Assembly: GCA_015227615.1 (NCBI GenBank)
Contig: JAALGZ010000003.1
Location: 2,108,001-2,172,000 of the forward strand
Length of the DNA stretch: 64,000 nucleotides
Direction: 5' to 3'
Source: Labyrinthula sp. Ha
Lineage: Eukaryota > Sar > Bigyra > Labyrinthulida > Labyrinthulaceae
In this document: piece by piece, positions 1 to 11,152 of the stretch
Layout of the letters: each line of letters starts with the position of its first letter
Position numbering within the stretch: position 1 is the first letter of the stretch
Position numbers and translations under genes: made by a program
The notes under the pieces: model-generated
Seen by the model: the letters and a program-made list of their open reading frames with translations, nothing else
The model's database searches: none
What the model was told of the DNA's origin: nothing

Positions 1-274
1 CTATTACCATAACGCCAAATTTTCCAGTTTAAAGTCAAAGAAGCTAGGAATTTTCTATTCTAAAAATATCTTTCTATGAATAACCTTATTTTTGTTTTGA
101 AAATTAAATTTTTGATTTCTTAACTAAACGGATAACAAATATTAAGTATATCAGATATAATAAAGCAAAAACTACGAAAAATTAAATCAAAAACAATATC
201 ACGACGTCTAAAAAAAGCTAACAAAGAGAAACTCAATCAGTGAAACCTAAGTGCTAGGATGGGATAGATGCAAC

Positions 275-1351
275 CTAAATATTGAGAAAAATAAGAGATA
301 TACCACCGAGAAAGGTAAGAAGATATTGCATCAAGGGTGAAATTCTTGGAAAACTTGCCAATAAAATAAAAGTGAGGCCAACAACAATAGACAAAAATCT
401 TATAGCACATCTTATACTTACAATTTGGATCAGAACTGTGTCTAATTTACGTTCCCATGCAGTGACTGCGTATTTGCCTTCTGCAATTGATACACTGTTG
501 CTGTTCATTTGCTTACGTTTTCTCATCGTTTTCAAATCTTGGATGAAAGATATCAATAATATTTCAGACAAAACCAATAAAATAAAATAGCAACATATAA
601 AACCATAAATATAAATAAGATGATACAAATTTAACAAATGTCCAATATTACTTGTCTTCACATGCTTATTTCTAACGGTTAAAACATAAAATAAGCAAAT
701 ATTATGAAATAAGAAGAAAATTAATAATATAAAAAACAGTGCGAGCTGAAATAGAAACTTCAGTAATTTATTTATACCATATCCAAAAAGAGATATTTGT
801 AATGTATACAACATTCTAGCTTTCTGAGTTTGATATTGTAAGTGTTTGTACAAGTAGAATATGACAGTTGCATTCAAACTTGTAACAAAAATGCCGAATA
901 AAAATCCAACCGGAAAGTTAAATAATTCATGTGCACGATTACCTTTAACTTGTTTCATGATAGAGTAGATTAGACAACTTACCAAGGAAATTGTTCGAAG
1001 AATGTGCACTTGTTTTATTTTCTGGATCTCCTTATTATAAAAAGAAACTGCCAATGAAAAAGAGCAAGATATGACAGAGAAAGAAAAGATTGCTGCCATA
1101 ATTGGATCATATCTTGTACAAGGCGAAGAAAGCAGAAGGTTCTCAATAAAATCCTTCAAGACAATACTTTCTGAATCGTTTTTAAACTCCCGGAATAATA
1201 TTGAGTAGTCATTTTGTCCAAAATAACCTTGATTTATATCAAAAGAAGTTGACCAATCAGGTGAACAAATACATGTTCTATCTATACAAGTTCCATGTTT
1301 TCCACAAAGCTCTTCTTCGGGTTCAATGCTACCACTCCAAGTTAAGCACAT
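275..1351 (-). CDS. EGF-like, seven-TM membrane protein
   Basis: The frame encodes 358 residues. A Cys-rich N-terminus has an EGF-like spacing (C16, C22, C27, C29). Seven hydrophobic segments follow at about residues 83-105, 116-133, 146-169, 196-225, 238-270, 308-334 and 338-356, so the fold is GPCR-like, but I recognise no named family. The ATG at 1349-1351 is preceded in frame by a stop nine bases upstream, and there is no clear signal peptide. The last bases of the frame look like a 29-nt GT-AG intron (275-303) whose final TAG supplies the stop. If it is spliced, the protein gains about a dozen residues and ends at a TGA at 237-239. The other introns of this window have the same size, so this is plausible but unproven. 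Confidence 0.7.
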   Translation of the reverse strand: MCLTWSGSIEPEEELCGKHGTCIDRTCICSPDWSTSFDINQGYFGQNDYSILFREFKNDSESIVLKDFIENLLLSSPCTRYDPIMAAIFSFSVISCSFSLAVSFYNKEIQKIKQVHILRTISLVSCLIYSIMKQVKGNRAHELFNFPVGFLFGIFVTSLNATVIFYLYKHLQYQTQKARMLYTLQISLFGYGINKLLKFLFQLALFFILLIFFLFHNICLFYVLTVRNKHVKTSNIGHLLNLYHLIYIYGFICCYFILLVLSEILLISFIQDLKTMRKRKQMNSNSVSIAEGKYAVTAWERKLDTVLIQIVSIRCAIRFLSIVVGLTFILLASFPRISPLMQYLLTFLGGISLIFLNI

Positions 1352-4130
1352 ATTTTATTCCTATTTAATTTAGGCAAACTGTGGTATACAAACTAGTCAA
1401 AAAATTGTATAGAACTTCTGTTTTTTCTTGTATAGATCTTCTCTTGATATTCTCAGTATTTCATTATGAACTTTGTTCTTACCAAATATATTTTGTGTTC
1501 ATTTATGTATTCAAGTATAATTGTTGTACGGGAATATGCAGTTCTCTGCGATATTTTCTAGTCACTGGTGCTGGGAATACTATATAGTAATCAATAAATA
1601 TACGATTATCGCAACTATAAGAAAGTTCTAGTAGGGAGTGTGTTTATATAATTGCCCAACGATAATATACTTGTTGAATATCGGAAATCGGATTATCGAT
1701 AATTATCGATATAACGGTGGTTTCCGTTATCATATCAGCAAGATTAGTAGGTTGAAGTTTACGTGTTAGGATTTGTATATCATATATAGTTGGGGAAAAA
1801 CGAATTATTTTCATAAAAAGGAAGATAAATATATTCTAAGAGCACAAAACCTGTTGAAAAAAAAACATTCTTCTTATTAAGGACCCTTGTCCCCGAAGAC
1901 AACGGAGATTCTTTGTCAGATATAGGAAGAAATAAACCTTGAGAGAAAGTTAACTTGAGCTAAAATACACAATGTCACGCAATTAATCAAGAACCCATGT
2001 TCTCTTATCATCCTTACCTTCTCTAACTTTTGCATCCAATTGCAAAGTCTTACTTCAACAGGTCATTTTTCATAGAACAACTGCTAATATTGCCAAACTT
2101 TTCTTTCTAAAAAGTTAAAGCAAACGCCTTTAAGAGAAACATGTAAAAAAAAAAAGTTTTGTTCATCGATTGTACAACTATTAACCTAGTCAACTTGCGA
2201 AAATACTAATTGCTGTATTAACAAGATATTCATTAGTCTACTATACTAGATATTATTATCGCAAAAATAATTGTCAGCTATGTGGTGGAGAAGCAAACTA
2301 TTACAGATAGTTAACACAAAATAAATATGCGGTTTAATCCAGTTGACCCTGGCGAAGTAAAGTGCAGTAGTGTTCAATGAATTTACTACTTTGAGGGAGC
2401 ATCGAATATGCGGAAGTGACTCAGGATCAAATGATAATACTTTACTTAGAAAAGGAAGGAAACCCTTTCAAATATTCTATCTGGGGTCTCCAAAACTTTG
2501 GTGACAAGCAGCGGTAGTTGCTTATTTTGAAAACAACTGTAGCAACCCCCGATCTTATTATATAGAAGCATGTCTTCATCGATATGAGCGTGGGTTCTAG
2601 GACATTGGAAAATTATGAGAAAATGCAACAAAATCCCATAGGTATCTCCAACTTAATTTTGGTAAATTATGATAAATGAGTTTTAGGTTGTAAAACCTCT
2701 GTTTTTGGTAAATCTCGAGAATATTTTTACTTTTTATATAATACAAGAAAAAATGATGAGTCATTGTCAGGTTCTTCGGTTAAATTTTTGATGTAGCTAT
2801 TAATAGCATTTCAACAACTACATTTGCCAAAATTTGTGGAAACATTTTACAGAAATGATCATTAACGGTATTTCATGCTCAGTCAACATCCGTTCTACAA
2901 ATGACATTGACATCAAATCCTTTTTCAACTGAAGTATGGCTGAGAAAGAACAAATTAGCATTTTTTTTCCTAGCATCTTTGCTTATCTCGAGCTGCTAAT
3001 TTTATTCTACAGGTCATTATCTTAAGCACTGTAGAGCATAAATCCAAGCCTTAAATCAGCTATCTATATTTAAATCACACTTCATAATAATTTGGTTATA
3101 TTTTTAAGCTTTAAAGTCACTTAAGAATCGTTATTATATTTGCTGTTATGCTTGGGTCCTAAGTGCTTGTCTGCTGCAACCTATCAGGAGCCCTTTAAAT
3201 CCTGGCTGTTGTGAAAACCTAGAAGTTGTTGGATAAAACACCAGTGCACTAACCTAATTTTAGAAATTCTTATGGGTGACCTAGCTATTGACATACGACA
3301 TATAACTCAAATCGTTAACATGCACAAACTATAGCAAACAGGGATAGTTTGTTCCTTAGAAAAATAAGTTTGGTTGGTTTGGACTTGTGTTCAATGATTT
3401 TATATTTTTCAACTTAGCAAGAATGATGGGAATTCTACGTACGATAGTTAGGAACTATAAACATATACTGAAAGTGATTATACATTGTGTAATAATGCTT
3501 CTTAAGTATGGTCAAAGATATTTTGAACGGTTCTAATAACAATGAAATGGTCAAAAAAATCTTTGCTTATTATTCTCCGGTGCGTGAATAATTTTTTGTT
3601 GAACAAGTCATGGAATGATTATGTTCTGAAATAATATAATTATTTTTTTTGTAATCTTTGCCTAAGACCGTTATATATTCCCTTGCTTCCTTACCCATGA
3701 CCCTTATTAACTGGATCTAAACACTTGTAGCGACAACAAACTTAATCACATAGAAATGAATGCAAGTTCAATATCATCCAAGGAACCAACATTCCCTTGT
3801 TGCCTTGTTTATCAATATTTGATACTTCTAAATTCATTTTCAAACTTGATTTTTTCTTTATTTTCTACTATCTCTTTTCCAGTAATACCCCTTTGCTCCT
3901 TAAAAAATAAACGTAAACAAGAATTTGCCCAAAATTCGAACTTTGCTGAATTTCAATGTTTCCGAATTTCTTTGAGTTCCAGAAAAAATGCCCAACCAGA
4001 AAATAACCAACTTTTTGACCGTTAGAACGAAACAAAAACTTCAGATACAAGAAAGCAATAAATCACCGGGAAGTTCCAAAACAACAAAAACTTAGATAGA
4101 AGATACAATAAAAGTATATAAAAAGTATTC
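1352..4130. other. Intergenic region with a palindrome cluster
   Basis: This is AT-rich sequence with only short, overlapping open frames that look like chance. A palindrome and hairpin lie at 1694-1730. I see no RNA gene and no long repeat. Confidence 0.6.
1694..1730. repeat. 18-bp perfect palindrome next to a hairpin
   Basis: TATCGATAATTATCGATA (1694-1711) reads the same on both strands. It abuts a hairpin with 7-bp arms, ATAACGG and CCGTTAT (1711-1717 and 1724-1730), around a 6-nt loop. It could be a protein-binding site, a cruciform or a transposon end. The sequence alone does not decide between these. Confidence 0.6.
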
Positions 4131-5228
4131 ATGTTTAAGAAACTCGCTAGTCTGTTCGCTTTAACAAGTACATTACGAAGTTCTCTAGCAGCTCGATGCT
4201 TTGACAGTTGTTTTTCAATTGAAGCTGGTTCGTGTTCAGAACAGGGGGTGTGTGCAGACAGATGTGGTCAATCACTTTCTGGAGCACAAAATAATTTCCC
4301 TCAAGCTTTTCCAGGATTTGTTGTAGATGAATGTGAAAATGAATGTCTCTGGGGAGAGTTTAGTTTCACACGTTCTAATGGTAATTCCTTCACTCTAGCT
4401 TTTCCTTTTGGTTGCAAAGAAAAATATTCTCCAGAAAGAATATCAAATAATATTTTAAGTAATATACAGTTTTCAGATGGAGTTAATTTATTTTCTTGTG
4501 AGGATAATTTTTGTAATCAACCACCTGAACAAACAGAATGTGGAGAAGAAGAAGCAATAGAATATACTCAAAACTTTGACAACCTTTCACCTTGTTTTAT
4601 AAATAATAGTGAGTTTACACCTCTTCGTTCAAATCCTTTTCGAGTTGTATTGCCAAGTGGCTTAGTCAGAGCTAATGTGTCTCATTTAAACAAATGTATT
4701 GAATTAACTGCTTCTGAAATACAAACTTTGTCATTTAAAAGATTTAACTCTCAAAATATAACTCAGCAATTAACTTTTGTTTCTTGTGAAACTTGTAGGG
4801 AAACTTCAGGATGTGATGTTGATATTGATGAATTTGAAGCAGAAGAGATTTTACCTGAAGAAAATGGAGATTCTGATCCTCTAGATGAGGATAATTTACT
4901 TGTTGGTGTTCTTGTTGCTCTTGTGACTGTTTTATCTTTAGTTATTCTTATTTTTTTTTATAAAAGAAGTGAAGAAAAACAGAAATTAAGAAAACAGGTT
5001 GAAGGGCAATTAGAAAGTGCGGAAGTTGTTTCTGATCAGGAAAAGAGTGCAAGTGATGTACCAATTGCTGCGGAAGTTCCCATTTGGCCTGTTGAAGAAA
5101 CGCCGAGTCGCAATGTAATAGATGAGCTTGACAATTTAGAAGTTAGAGAAGATGTTGAGAGCTTAGATAGACAAAGGATTGAGAGCGAGAAAAAAAGTGA
5201 AGTTGATTTGGATTTACATAGTTTGTAA
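4131..5228 (+). CDS. Cys-rich type I membrane protein, paralog A
   Basis: The protein has 365 residues. A signal peptide (about 1-21) is followed by an ectodomain with 16 cysteines (C23 to C228), a single TM helix (about 254-277) and an acidic cytoplasmic tail. Its motifs include CFDSC, GFVVDEC, FPFGC and FSCEDNFCNQ; the last recalls the C-x-D-x-x-CN end of Ly6/uPAR modules, but no known fold is established. Several N-x-S/T sites suggest glycosylation. The tail carries an NVIDELD motif that returns in paralog D. A TATATAAAA run ends only eight bases before the ATG, too close to act as an ordinary TATA box for this start. The ectodomain is nearly identical in DNA to the next gene, while signal peptide, TM and tail differ. 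A surface receptor or adhesin is likely; the ligand is unknown. Confidence 0.9.
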   Translation: MFKKLASLFALTSTLRSSLAARCFDSCFSIEAGSCSEQGVCADRCGQSLSGAQNNFPQAFPGFVVDECENECLWGEFSFTRSNGNSFTLAFPFGCKEKYSPERISNNILSNIQFSDGVNLFSCEDNFCNQPPEQTECGEEEAIEYTQNFDNLSPCFINNSEFTPLRSNPFRVVLPSGLVRANVSHLNKCIELTASEIQTLSFKRFNSQNITQQLTFVSCETCRETSGCDVDIDEFEAEEILPEENGDSDPLDEDNLLVGVLVALVTVLSLVILIFFYKRSEEKQKLRKQVEGQLESAEVVSDQEKSASDVPIAAEVPIWPVEETPSRNVIDELDNLEVREDVESLDRQRIESEKKSEVDLDLHSL

Positions 5229-5594
5229 TTTTTTGTTGAAAAGGCGAAGATTCGTTTCTTGTAGATGCAAGAATTTGTTTGGTCGAGAGTAAATGTTTGG
5301 GTAAAGAAGTAAGAAAGAAAAAGAACATTTCTTTGTATTTTTAAATATGGTAGAATATTTATCTTATGTTTTTTATTTACTTTACCACTAAATATTATTC
5401 TCTTAATGTTAGGAAACCCGTCCGTTATAGAAAATCACTGTTTGATTGGTTAATTCAACCAATGAAAATAAACAAAAATTTGGAACATTAGAACAGTTTT
5501 CTCAATTTATGTGGAGAAAAAGAATACGGAACATTCAGTTGGTACATAAGATAGTAAAATTATTCTCATACGTATTTAAGAGAACCGCTATCAT

Positions 5595-6566
5595 ATGAAA
5601 ACTCAGAAAACTATTCTTCAGTTTGTTTTCCTCTTATCACTAAGCTGTTTATCAGCAGGTACGAAATGTTTTGACAGTTGTTTTTCAATTGAAGCTGGAT
5701 CTTGTTCAGAGCTGGGGGTGTGTGCAGCTCGATGTGGTCAATCACTTTCAGGGGCACAAAATGAATTTCCTCAAGCATTTCCAGGATTCGTTGTAGATGA
5801 ATGTGAAAACGAGTGTCTCTGGGGAGAGTTTAATTTCACACGTTCTAATGCTAATTTTTTTACTATTGCTTTTCCTTTTGGTTGCAAAGAAAATTATTCT
5901 CCAGAAAGAATATCAAATAATATTTTAAGTAATATACAGTTTTCAGATGGAGTTAATTTATTTTCTTGTGAGGATGATTTTTGTAATCAACCACCTGAAC
6001 AAACAGAATGTGGAGAAGAAGAAGCAATAGAATATACTCAAAACTTTGACAACCTTTCACCTTGTTTTATAAATAATAGTGAGTTTACACCTCTTCGTTC
6101 AAATCCTTTTCGGGTTGTAATAGGAAGTGGTTTAGTCAGAGTTAATGTATCTCATTTAAACAAATGTGTAGAATTAACTGCTTCTGAAATACAAACTTTG
6201 TCATTTAAAAGATTTAACTCTCAAAATATAAATCAAGAACTTAGTTTTATTACTTGTGATGAATGTAGAGGAAATCCAGGATGTGATATTAATACTGATG
6301 AATTTGAAGCAGAGGTGATTTCAGAAGATCTAAATAACAGTATCACGAGTTTACCAACAGAAGAAGAAGAACAACAGAAAAAGAATTATAATTATTGTGT
6401 ACTTGTATTTGGAATGATAGGAGGAATTATTCTAGCTTTTTTATTATTAATTCTGGTGTTGGGTTTAAACGCAAGAAAACAGGTAAATGGGGAAAACGAA
6501 GAAATAATTTTGGTCGGTGATATAGTAGAGATAAAAAGAAAAGAAAATGAAATACTACTTGGATAG
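5595..6566 (+). CDS. Cys-rich type I membrane protein, paralog B
   Basis: The protein has 323 residues: signal peptide (about 1-22), ectodomain with the same 16-cysteine pattern as paralog A (C25 to C230), a short acidic/Gln linker, a TM helix (about 267-291) and a tail of about 30 residues. It follows paralog A by 370 bases on the same strand. Long runs of the ectodomain are almost base-for-base the same, from the CFDSC codons to the GFVVDEC region and on to the DEFEAE codons. Homology drops sharply outside those limits. The tail lacks the NVIDE motif of its relatives. This looks like a tandem duplicate whose ectodomain was shared by recent duplication or gene conversion. Confidence 0.9.
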   Translation: MKTQKTILQFVFLLSLSCLSAGTKCFDSCFSIEAGSCSELGVCAARCGQSLSGAQNEFPQAFPGFVVDECENECLWGEFNFTRSNANFFTIAFPFGCKENYSPERISNNILSNIQFSDGVNLFSCEDDFCNQPPEQTECGEEEAIEYTQNFDNLSPCFINNSEFTPLRSNPFRVVIGSGLVRVNVSHLNKCVELTASEIQTLSFKRFNSQNINQELSFITCDECRGNPGCDINTDEFEAEVISEDLNNSITSLPTEEEEQQKKNYNYCVLVFGMIGGIILAFLLLILVLGLNARKQVNGENEEIILVGDIVEIKRKENEILLG

Positions 6567-6800
6567 TTTTTTCTATTTAAGATTATATTATCCTTGAACA
6601 GTTATCTGTAATATATTTAAGAATTAGTTTTTGTAAAGTTATTTTTGGAACACGTTCGTACAAAAAAATAGCTTTAAATGCAAGAATAATAATAATTGTA
6701 AATCTTTTATCTTACAAGAAAGAACAAGAAAGCGAATACTGAATTCAATTTAGTTACTCTTAGTTATTCATAATAAATAATTTCCTAATAAAAAAGTTAC

Positions 6801-8009
6801 TTAAAGAGAAATAATTGAAACATCCATTCTTAACTTAGCATCTTTTCCTTGATTTTCTTCAAAATCTTCAAGTGTACTCCTTGAAAATTCTCTTTGTGCA
6901 TCAATCGAATCAGCAACATTTTCCATTCTTGATTCTGGAACTTGTCTAAGAATAAATGTTGTAAATTGTGGTTGTCCAGAATTCATACTATTAGAAGAAT
7001 TTTCACTAAGAAAAAACTCATCTATTGAAAATCCTTCAAAAACTTTTCCATTTGTATCTCTTTTTCTAAACGCCCAAATTAACAGCAAGAACAGAAAGAG
7101 AACAAAAACACCCAATGATAAGACTCCTAAAAAAGAACTAAACAGAAACTCAAATCTTCTAAAAATAAGTTCTTGTCTTTGTTTTGTTGGTGATTTGGTA
7201 TTTAAAACTGTTGGATTGCGTGATGGAGGAAATGAAGGAGATTTAGACGGAAATTGAGTCGGAGAAGATGAAGGTATATTTGTTTCATTTTGAACTGGTG
7301 AAAAAGTAACTTGTTGAGTTGGAATATCTTCATTTACATCACATCCACTTTTTAAACAATCCTCACACGTGTGAAAAAACAATTGTTCATTTGAATTGCT
7401 CGCGTTGAATCTCCTAAAGTTAAGTTCATTAACTTCTTGATTATTAAGATTAACACATCGATTGAATAAAATTCCAGCAGGAGGAACTAAACCTTGTGCA
7501 TTAAGTAATCTGAACGGATGAGAACGTAATCTATTAAACTTCCCGTTGTTAATGAAGCAATTTGATTGCTGAGAACCTGTTTCCAGGTACTCTTGTGCCT
7601 CATTTAGACCACAAATAGTATCAAACGGGGGTAGATTACAAGCTTCTGTATCACAAGAAAAAATATTAACTTCTTCTTCAAAAAGTAAATTACTTGCAAT
7701 ATTGTTTTCAATTCTGTTTGGTGAATATTTCTCACGACATCCAAATGGTAATGCAAGTCTAAATCTGTCTCCATTTGGTCTTGAAAATAAAAATTCTCCC
7801 AAAAGACAACTGGATGAACAATTTTCATCAACCACAAACCCAGGAAATACTTGTAGATTACCAGATCCAAAATTGCCGCATCTTTCGTCACAAACATTGT
7901 TACTAGAGCAACTTCCATCACTCGCCGAGAAGTAAGTTTCAAAGCACATAAGAGTTTTTGTAGTTGATAAATATACATAACTTAGAACAAAAGTGTATTT
8001 TGAGTTCAT
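6801..8009 (-). CDS. Cys-rich type I membrane protein, paralog C
   Basis: The protein has 402 residues and lies tail-to-tail with paralog B. The ectodomain follows the family pattern, but the opening CFDSC is CFETY, so one cysteine is missing and 15 remain. The N-terminal 20 residues are only moderately hydrophobic, making a weak signal peptide. A stalk (about 246-276) of Ser/Pro/Thr repeats such as SSSPTQFPSKSP precedes the TM helix (about 285-312). The tail holds ENVADSIDAQ, resembling the NVIDE motif of paralogs A and D. DNA identity to A and B is much lower than between those two, so it is an older copy. Confidence 0.88.
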   Translation of the reverse strand: MNSKYTFVLSYVYLSTTKTLMCFETYFSASDGSCSSNNVCDERCGNFGSGNLQVFPGFVVDENCSSSCLLGEFLFSRPNGDRFRLALPFGCREKYSPNRIENNIASNLLFEEEVNIFSCDTEACNLPPFDTICGLNEAQEYLETGSQQSNCFINNGKFNRLRSHPFRLLNAQGLVPPAGILFNRCVNLNNQEVNELNFRRFNASNSNEQLFFHTCEDCLKSGCDVNEDIPTQQVTFSPVQNETNIPSSSPTQFPSKSPSFPPSRNPTVLNTKSPTKQRQELIFRRFEFLFSSFLGVLSLGVFVLFLFLLLIWAFRKRDTNGKVFEGFSIDEFFLSENSSNSMNSGQPQFTTFILRQVPESRMENVADSIDAQREFSRSTLEDFEENQGKDAKLRMDVSIISL

Positions 8010-11000
8010 TTTATTAGTTTTTGTTTAATTAGTACCAATCTAGCTACATTTCGTGGTACTTGATAAAAGTTCATTTATCTTTAATATATTCCAGATATCG
8101 ATGTTAACGGCTAGGTTATGGAAACTTTTTGTTTATATCCCGGGAATAAAAAAATATTTGAAATTCGGGAAATGGTACCGGTTTTATGGTATAGTAATAT
8201 TTGGGCAGATGAATACCGAAAAAAGCGAGAATTATATAGGATGGATATAAGAAACGTTTTTTAAGATATGTGCCCAAGAAATGGGTGTGGGTCGCAATAT
8301 AAGTATAATTTCTCATTAAAGTAGAAGGAGAAAGTTTCAACTAACTTAATGAGGGTGAAATGATTCTCTATAGAAGCAAGAAAACATTTATACAGATTTT
8401 ATTTGCACGAGGAGTAGTTGTATATACATTTAAGTGATGTAGTGGTATCATAGATTCTAGTAATAGGCTTGCTTTAGCTGTTCGCCGTTCTAAGGTAATA
8501 TTTTATTCAAATGATGCCCAAAAGGATTGCCCCTCGTAACCCTGCATTACCTCGACAATAATATACACTTCATTTATCATGGATGACTATTATTCAACCA
8601 ACAGGCCACAATGTGGAGGTTTCATGGAGTAATTCTCGCAGATAAAATATTTATAACTTACAAAAATCACAATATTTTATATAACTTTTTATATTTTTAT
8701 CATCAACCAAGTAGAGAATGCGGGAAAAGAGAATACTTTTCCTCACCAAGATGAAGAAATAACTCCATTTAGTGATAAAATTAGGAACCGGGAGTAATAC
8801 AGCAACAAGTGAAATTATATTTAATATGGGTACAGGTTTTACCTAAAAACATCAACATGGAAAGAACAAATTTACATTTTAAATATCTTCATTTGCTTTT
8901 TTGTATATACATAATATGGTGCATTATGATTTAAAGACAAAAAGATCAAAGAAAGTTCTTCAGTTAGCCTAGAAACATAGAGCTTCTATGCTTATTGTAA
9001 TATAAACTAAGCTTTTAATCCAATTAGTGCTGAGTAATTCTTAAGATGGAACTAGTTCTGAACAGTTGAAATGTTCCTTATGCGTTAGTTCTTGTGTATG
9101 GCAGCTTGTCTGTAGCAACTATAATACAAGCTGGAAATCCTTCTTCTGCAATCCGCTATCTTAAATTGGTATATTCTACAAATGAAAATGGTTAAGAGCA
9201 GTGGCACACTGAACAATCAAATGCGGTTGTAAGAAATGGAAATTGTATTTGCAGTTGTGTAATTTATTATTACTTGTTTCTGGACAAGCATAACCATCAC
9301 TCATTGAAACATAAATAAAATATCTACTTTGATCCCTGAATTTAATATTCATATTTACGCATTAATATAATCAACCTTATGATACAGTGCTCAAAAATAA
9401 GTTGCCTGTTAGAGGAAGTCTCGACCTCCATAACTTGAAAGCTGTGACTCCAATTTAATCCGAATATTTTTCGTTAGTTAAAGTAGTATATGTTAGGAAG
9501 AACCAATTTACATTTTTATTAACGTTCAAGTCAAGAACGCTTCTAAATGGAGAAGTGGGGATTAAGTTTCTAACGCTAATGATCATCAATAGCAACAAAT
9601 TATTTCCGAGGCCTATATCGGAAGATTAAACCTGGAGATACATCTTGAATAATATACATTTTGAGCAACCTGTTATACTAATAGTTATAACATTACATGA
9701 AATAAGCAAAATTGTGCCAAGAACCTTCGACGTCTTCAACTTAGTGTTTGTGAAGAAAAGTATGTATTTTTATAATGTTTTAACTTTAGGTGGTTTTGCC
9801 TCCCTTGGGTAAACAATACAATATATATCAACTCTGTGACTTTTATCCATATAACGTTACTTAGAGAAAAGCGAAGAAAACCTCTAAGATGTTTCTCATA
9901 TCTAACTATTGCCCTTAAATATAAAACAATTAGCACGGTAACCATTTTAGTTACTAAAAGGTAGGGTACAGCCACATTTCTCTTTAAAGTTAGAATATAT
10001 TTTAAAATTAGTACAATTATTGTGCCTCAAAACAATTTTTGAGTTTAGTTTTCATTAAACTTATTGAGGAAACATACTCTGTTTCAGATATTGCTCTTTG
10101 AGATGCATTGTGCAGAACAAAAAGCAAGGCTTCGTTTGAGAAAAATATTTTCGGCAATTTAGTTCTTGAATTCCAATAATCTCAACATATTACATGACAC
10201 TAAAGATGTATATAAAATTAACTGAACTACGTATTATTTGATGTGCACGGAGTGGCATGAAGCAAGGCTTTTTTCAAAGTTAATACATTCCCAGCTCGTT
10301 CATTAACCTAATATCAAATCAAATTTAGTATAGATGCAAAATCACCACTGTTACAAAACAAACAAAAGTAATATTAAATATTTAGAAACATCTATTCATT
10401 GGCTTTGTTCTTATTCTCCTGGGAAGTACTTAACAGAAAAGATAGGAGGTAAATTGTTTGGAAAAATATACCAGGCTCGTATTCCTAATTTCTCAAACTA
10501 TTTTGTAGAAAGATAGTATATTTATGTGTTCTTATCTTAAATAATTTATGTATAAAATTATCTTTATTGTTATTCTTATATATTCATTTTTTTCCAGTGC
10601 TTTAGTTGGCATAAGACCTTAGCCATGGTATCATTGGCCTGAAGTAAAATGGTAGCTATACCCATAAACAGAAGAAACAGGCGAGTTCGTAAGATAATAT
10701 TAAACTCTTAAACTATCCTATGTTTAATTAGGTATTACCTTGATCCTATCAATTTTTAATCTATACTTGCCTAGTCTCTGTTAAGAGAACATAAAGAAAA
10801 AAGAAGTCAATTTAATTTCGGAAAATGCCCAAAAACTAAGCATCTTGAAACTATCCTTCAATTAAAAACATCTTGTTTGAATATATGTTAGAAAACATAT
10901 AAGAAAAACACGCTCGCTGACATTAAGGTCTAAAAAAAACGATAGTTCCTACTTATCATTACAGCACACCTTTGAATTGACTAAATTCCAGTTTATTTAC

Positions 11001-11152
11001 GAAATACAACTTTTTTCCTCTTTTTACTTGCGTCCAGAGCTTTATTTTTCCTCAACAATTATCTACGTTGAAAATACTTGTTTGTTTTTCTTTAGACAGC
11101 GTCCTTTCCTAAATTTTCTGATTAAAACATATCTTAAAATATTGAGAGCCAT
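8010..11152. other. Intergenic desert
   Basis: About 3.1 kb of AT-rich sequence with scattered open frames of at most 80 codons and no recognisable motif. Around 8145-8200 a short GC-richer patch contains CCCGGGAA and GGTACC. I see nothing else in it. Confidence 0.55.

Noticed and set aside
1352-1380. A 29-nt GT...AG segment just upstream of the EGF/7TM start, suggesting a leader exon
   Set aside because: Joining there puts an in-frame TAA nine bases before the ATG, so it cannot extend the protein.
3756-4050. Overlapping open frames on both strands before paralog A
   Set aside because: Both strands are open over the same AT-rich bases; no signal peptide or family pattern.
4115-4123. TATATAAAA as a TATA box for paralog A (and TATAAAA at 39721 for the F-box gene)
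   Set aside because: They end about seven or eight bases before the ATG. A start of transcription at the usual distance would fall inside the coding region.
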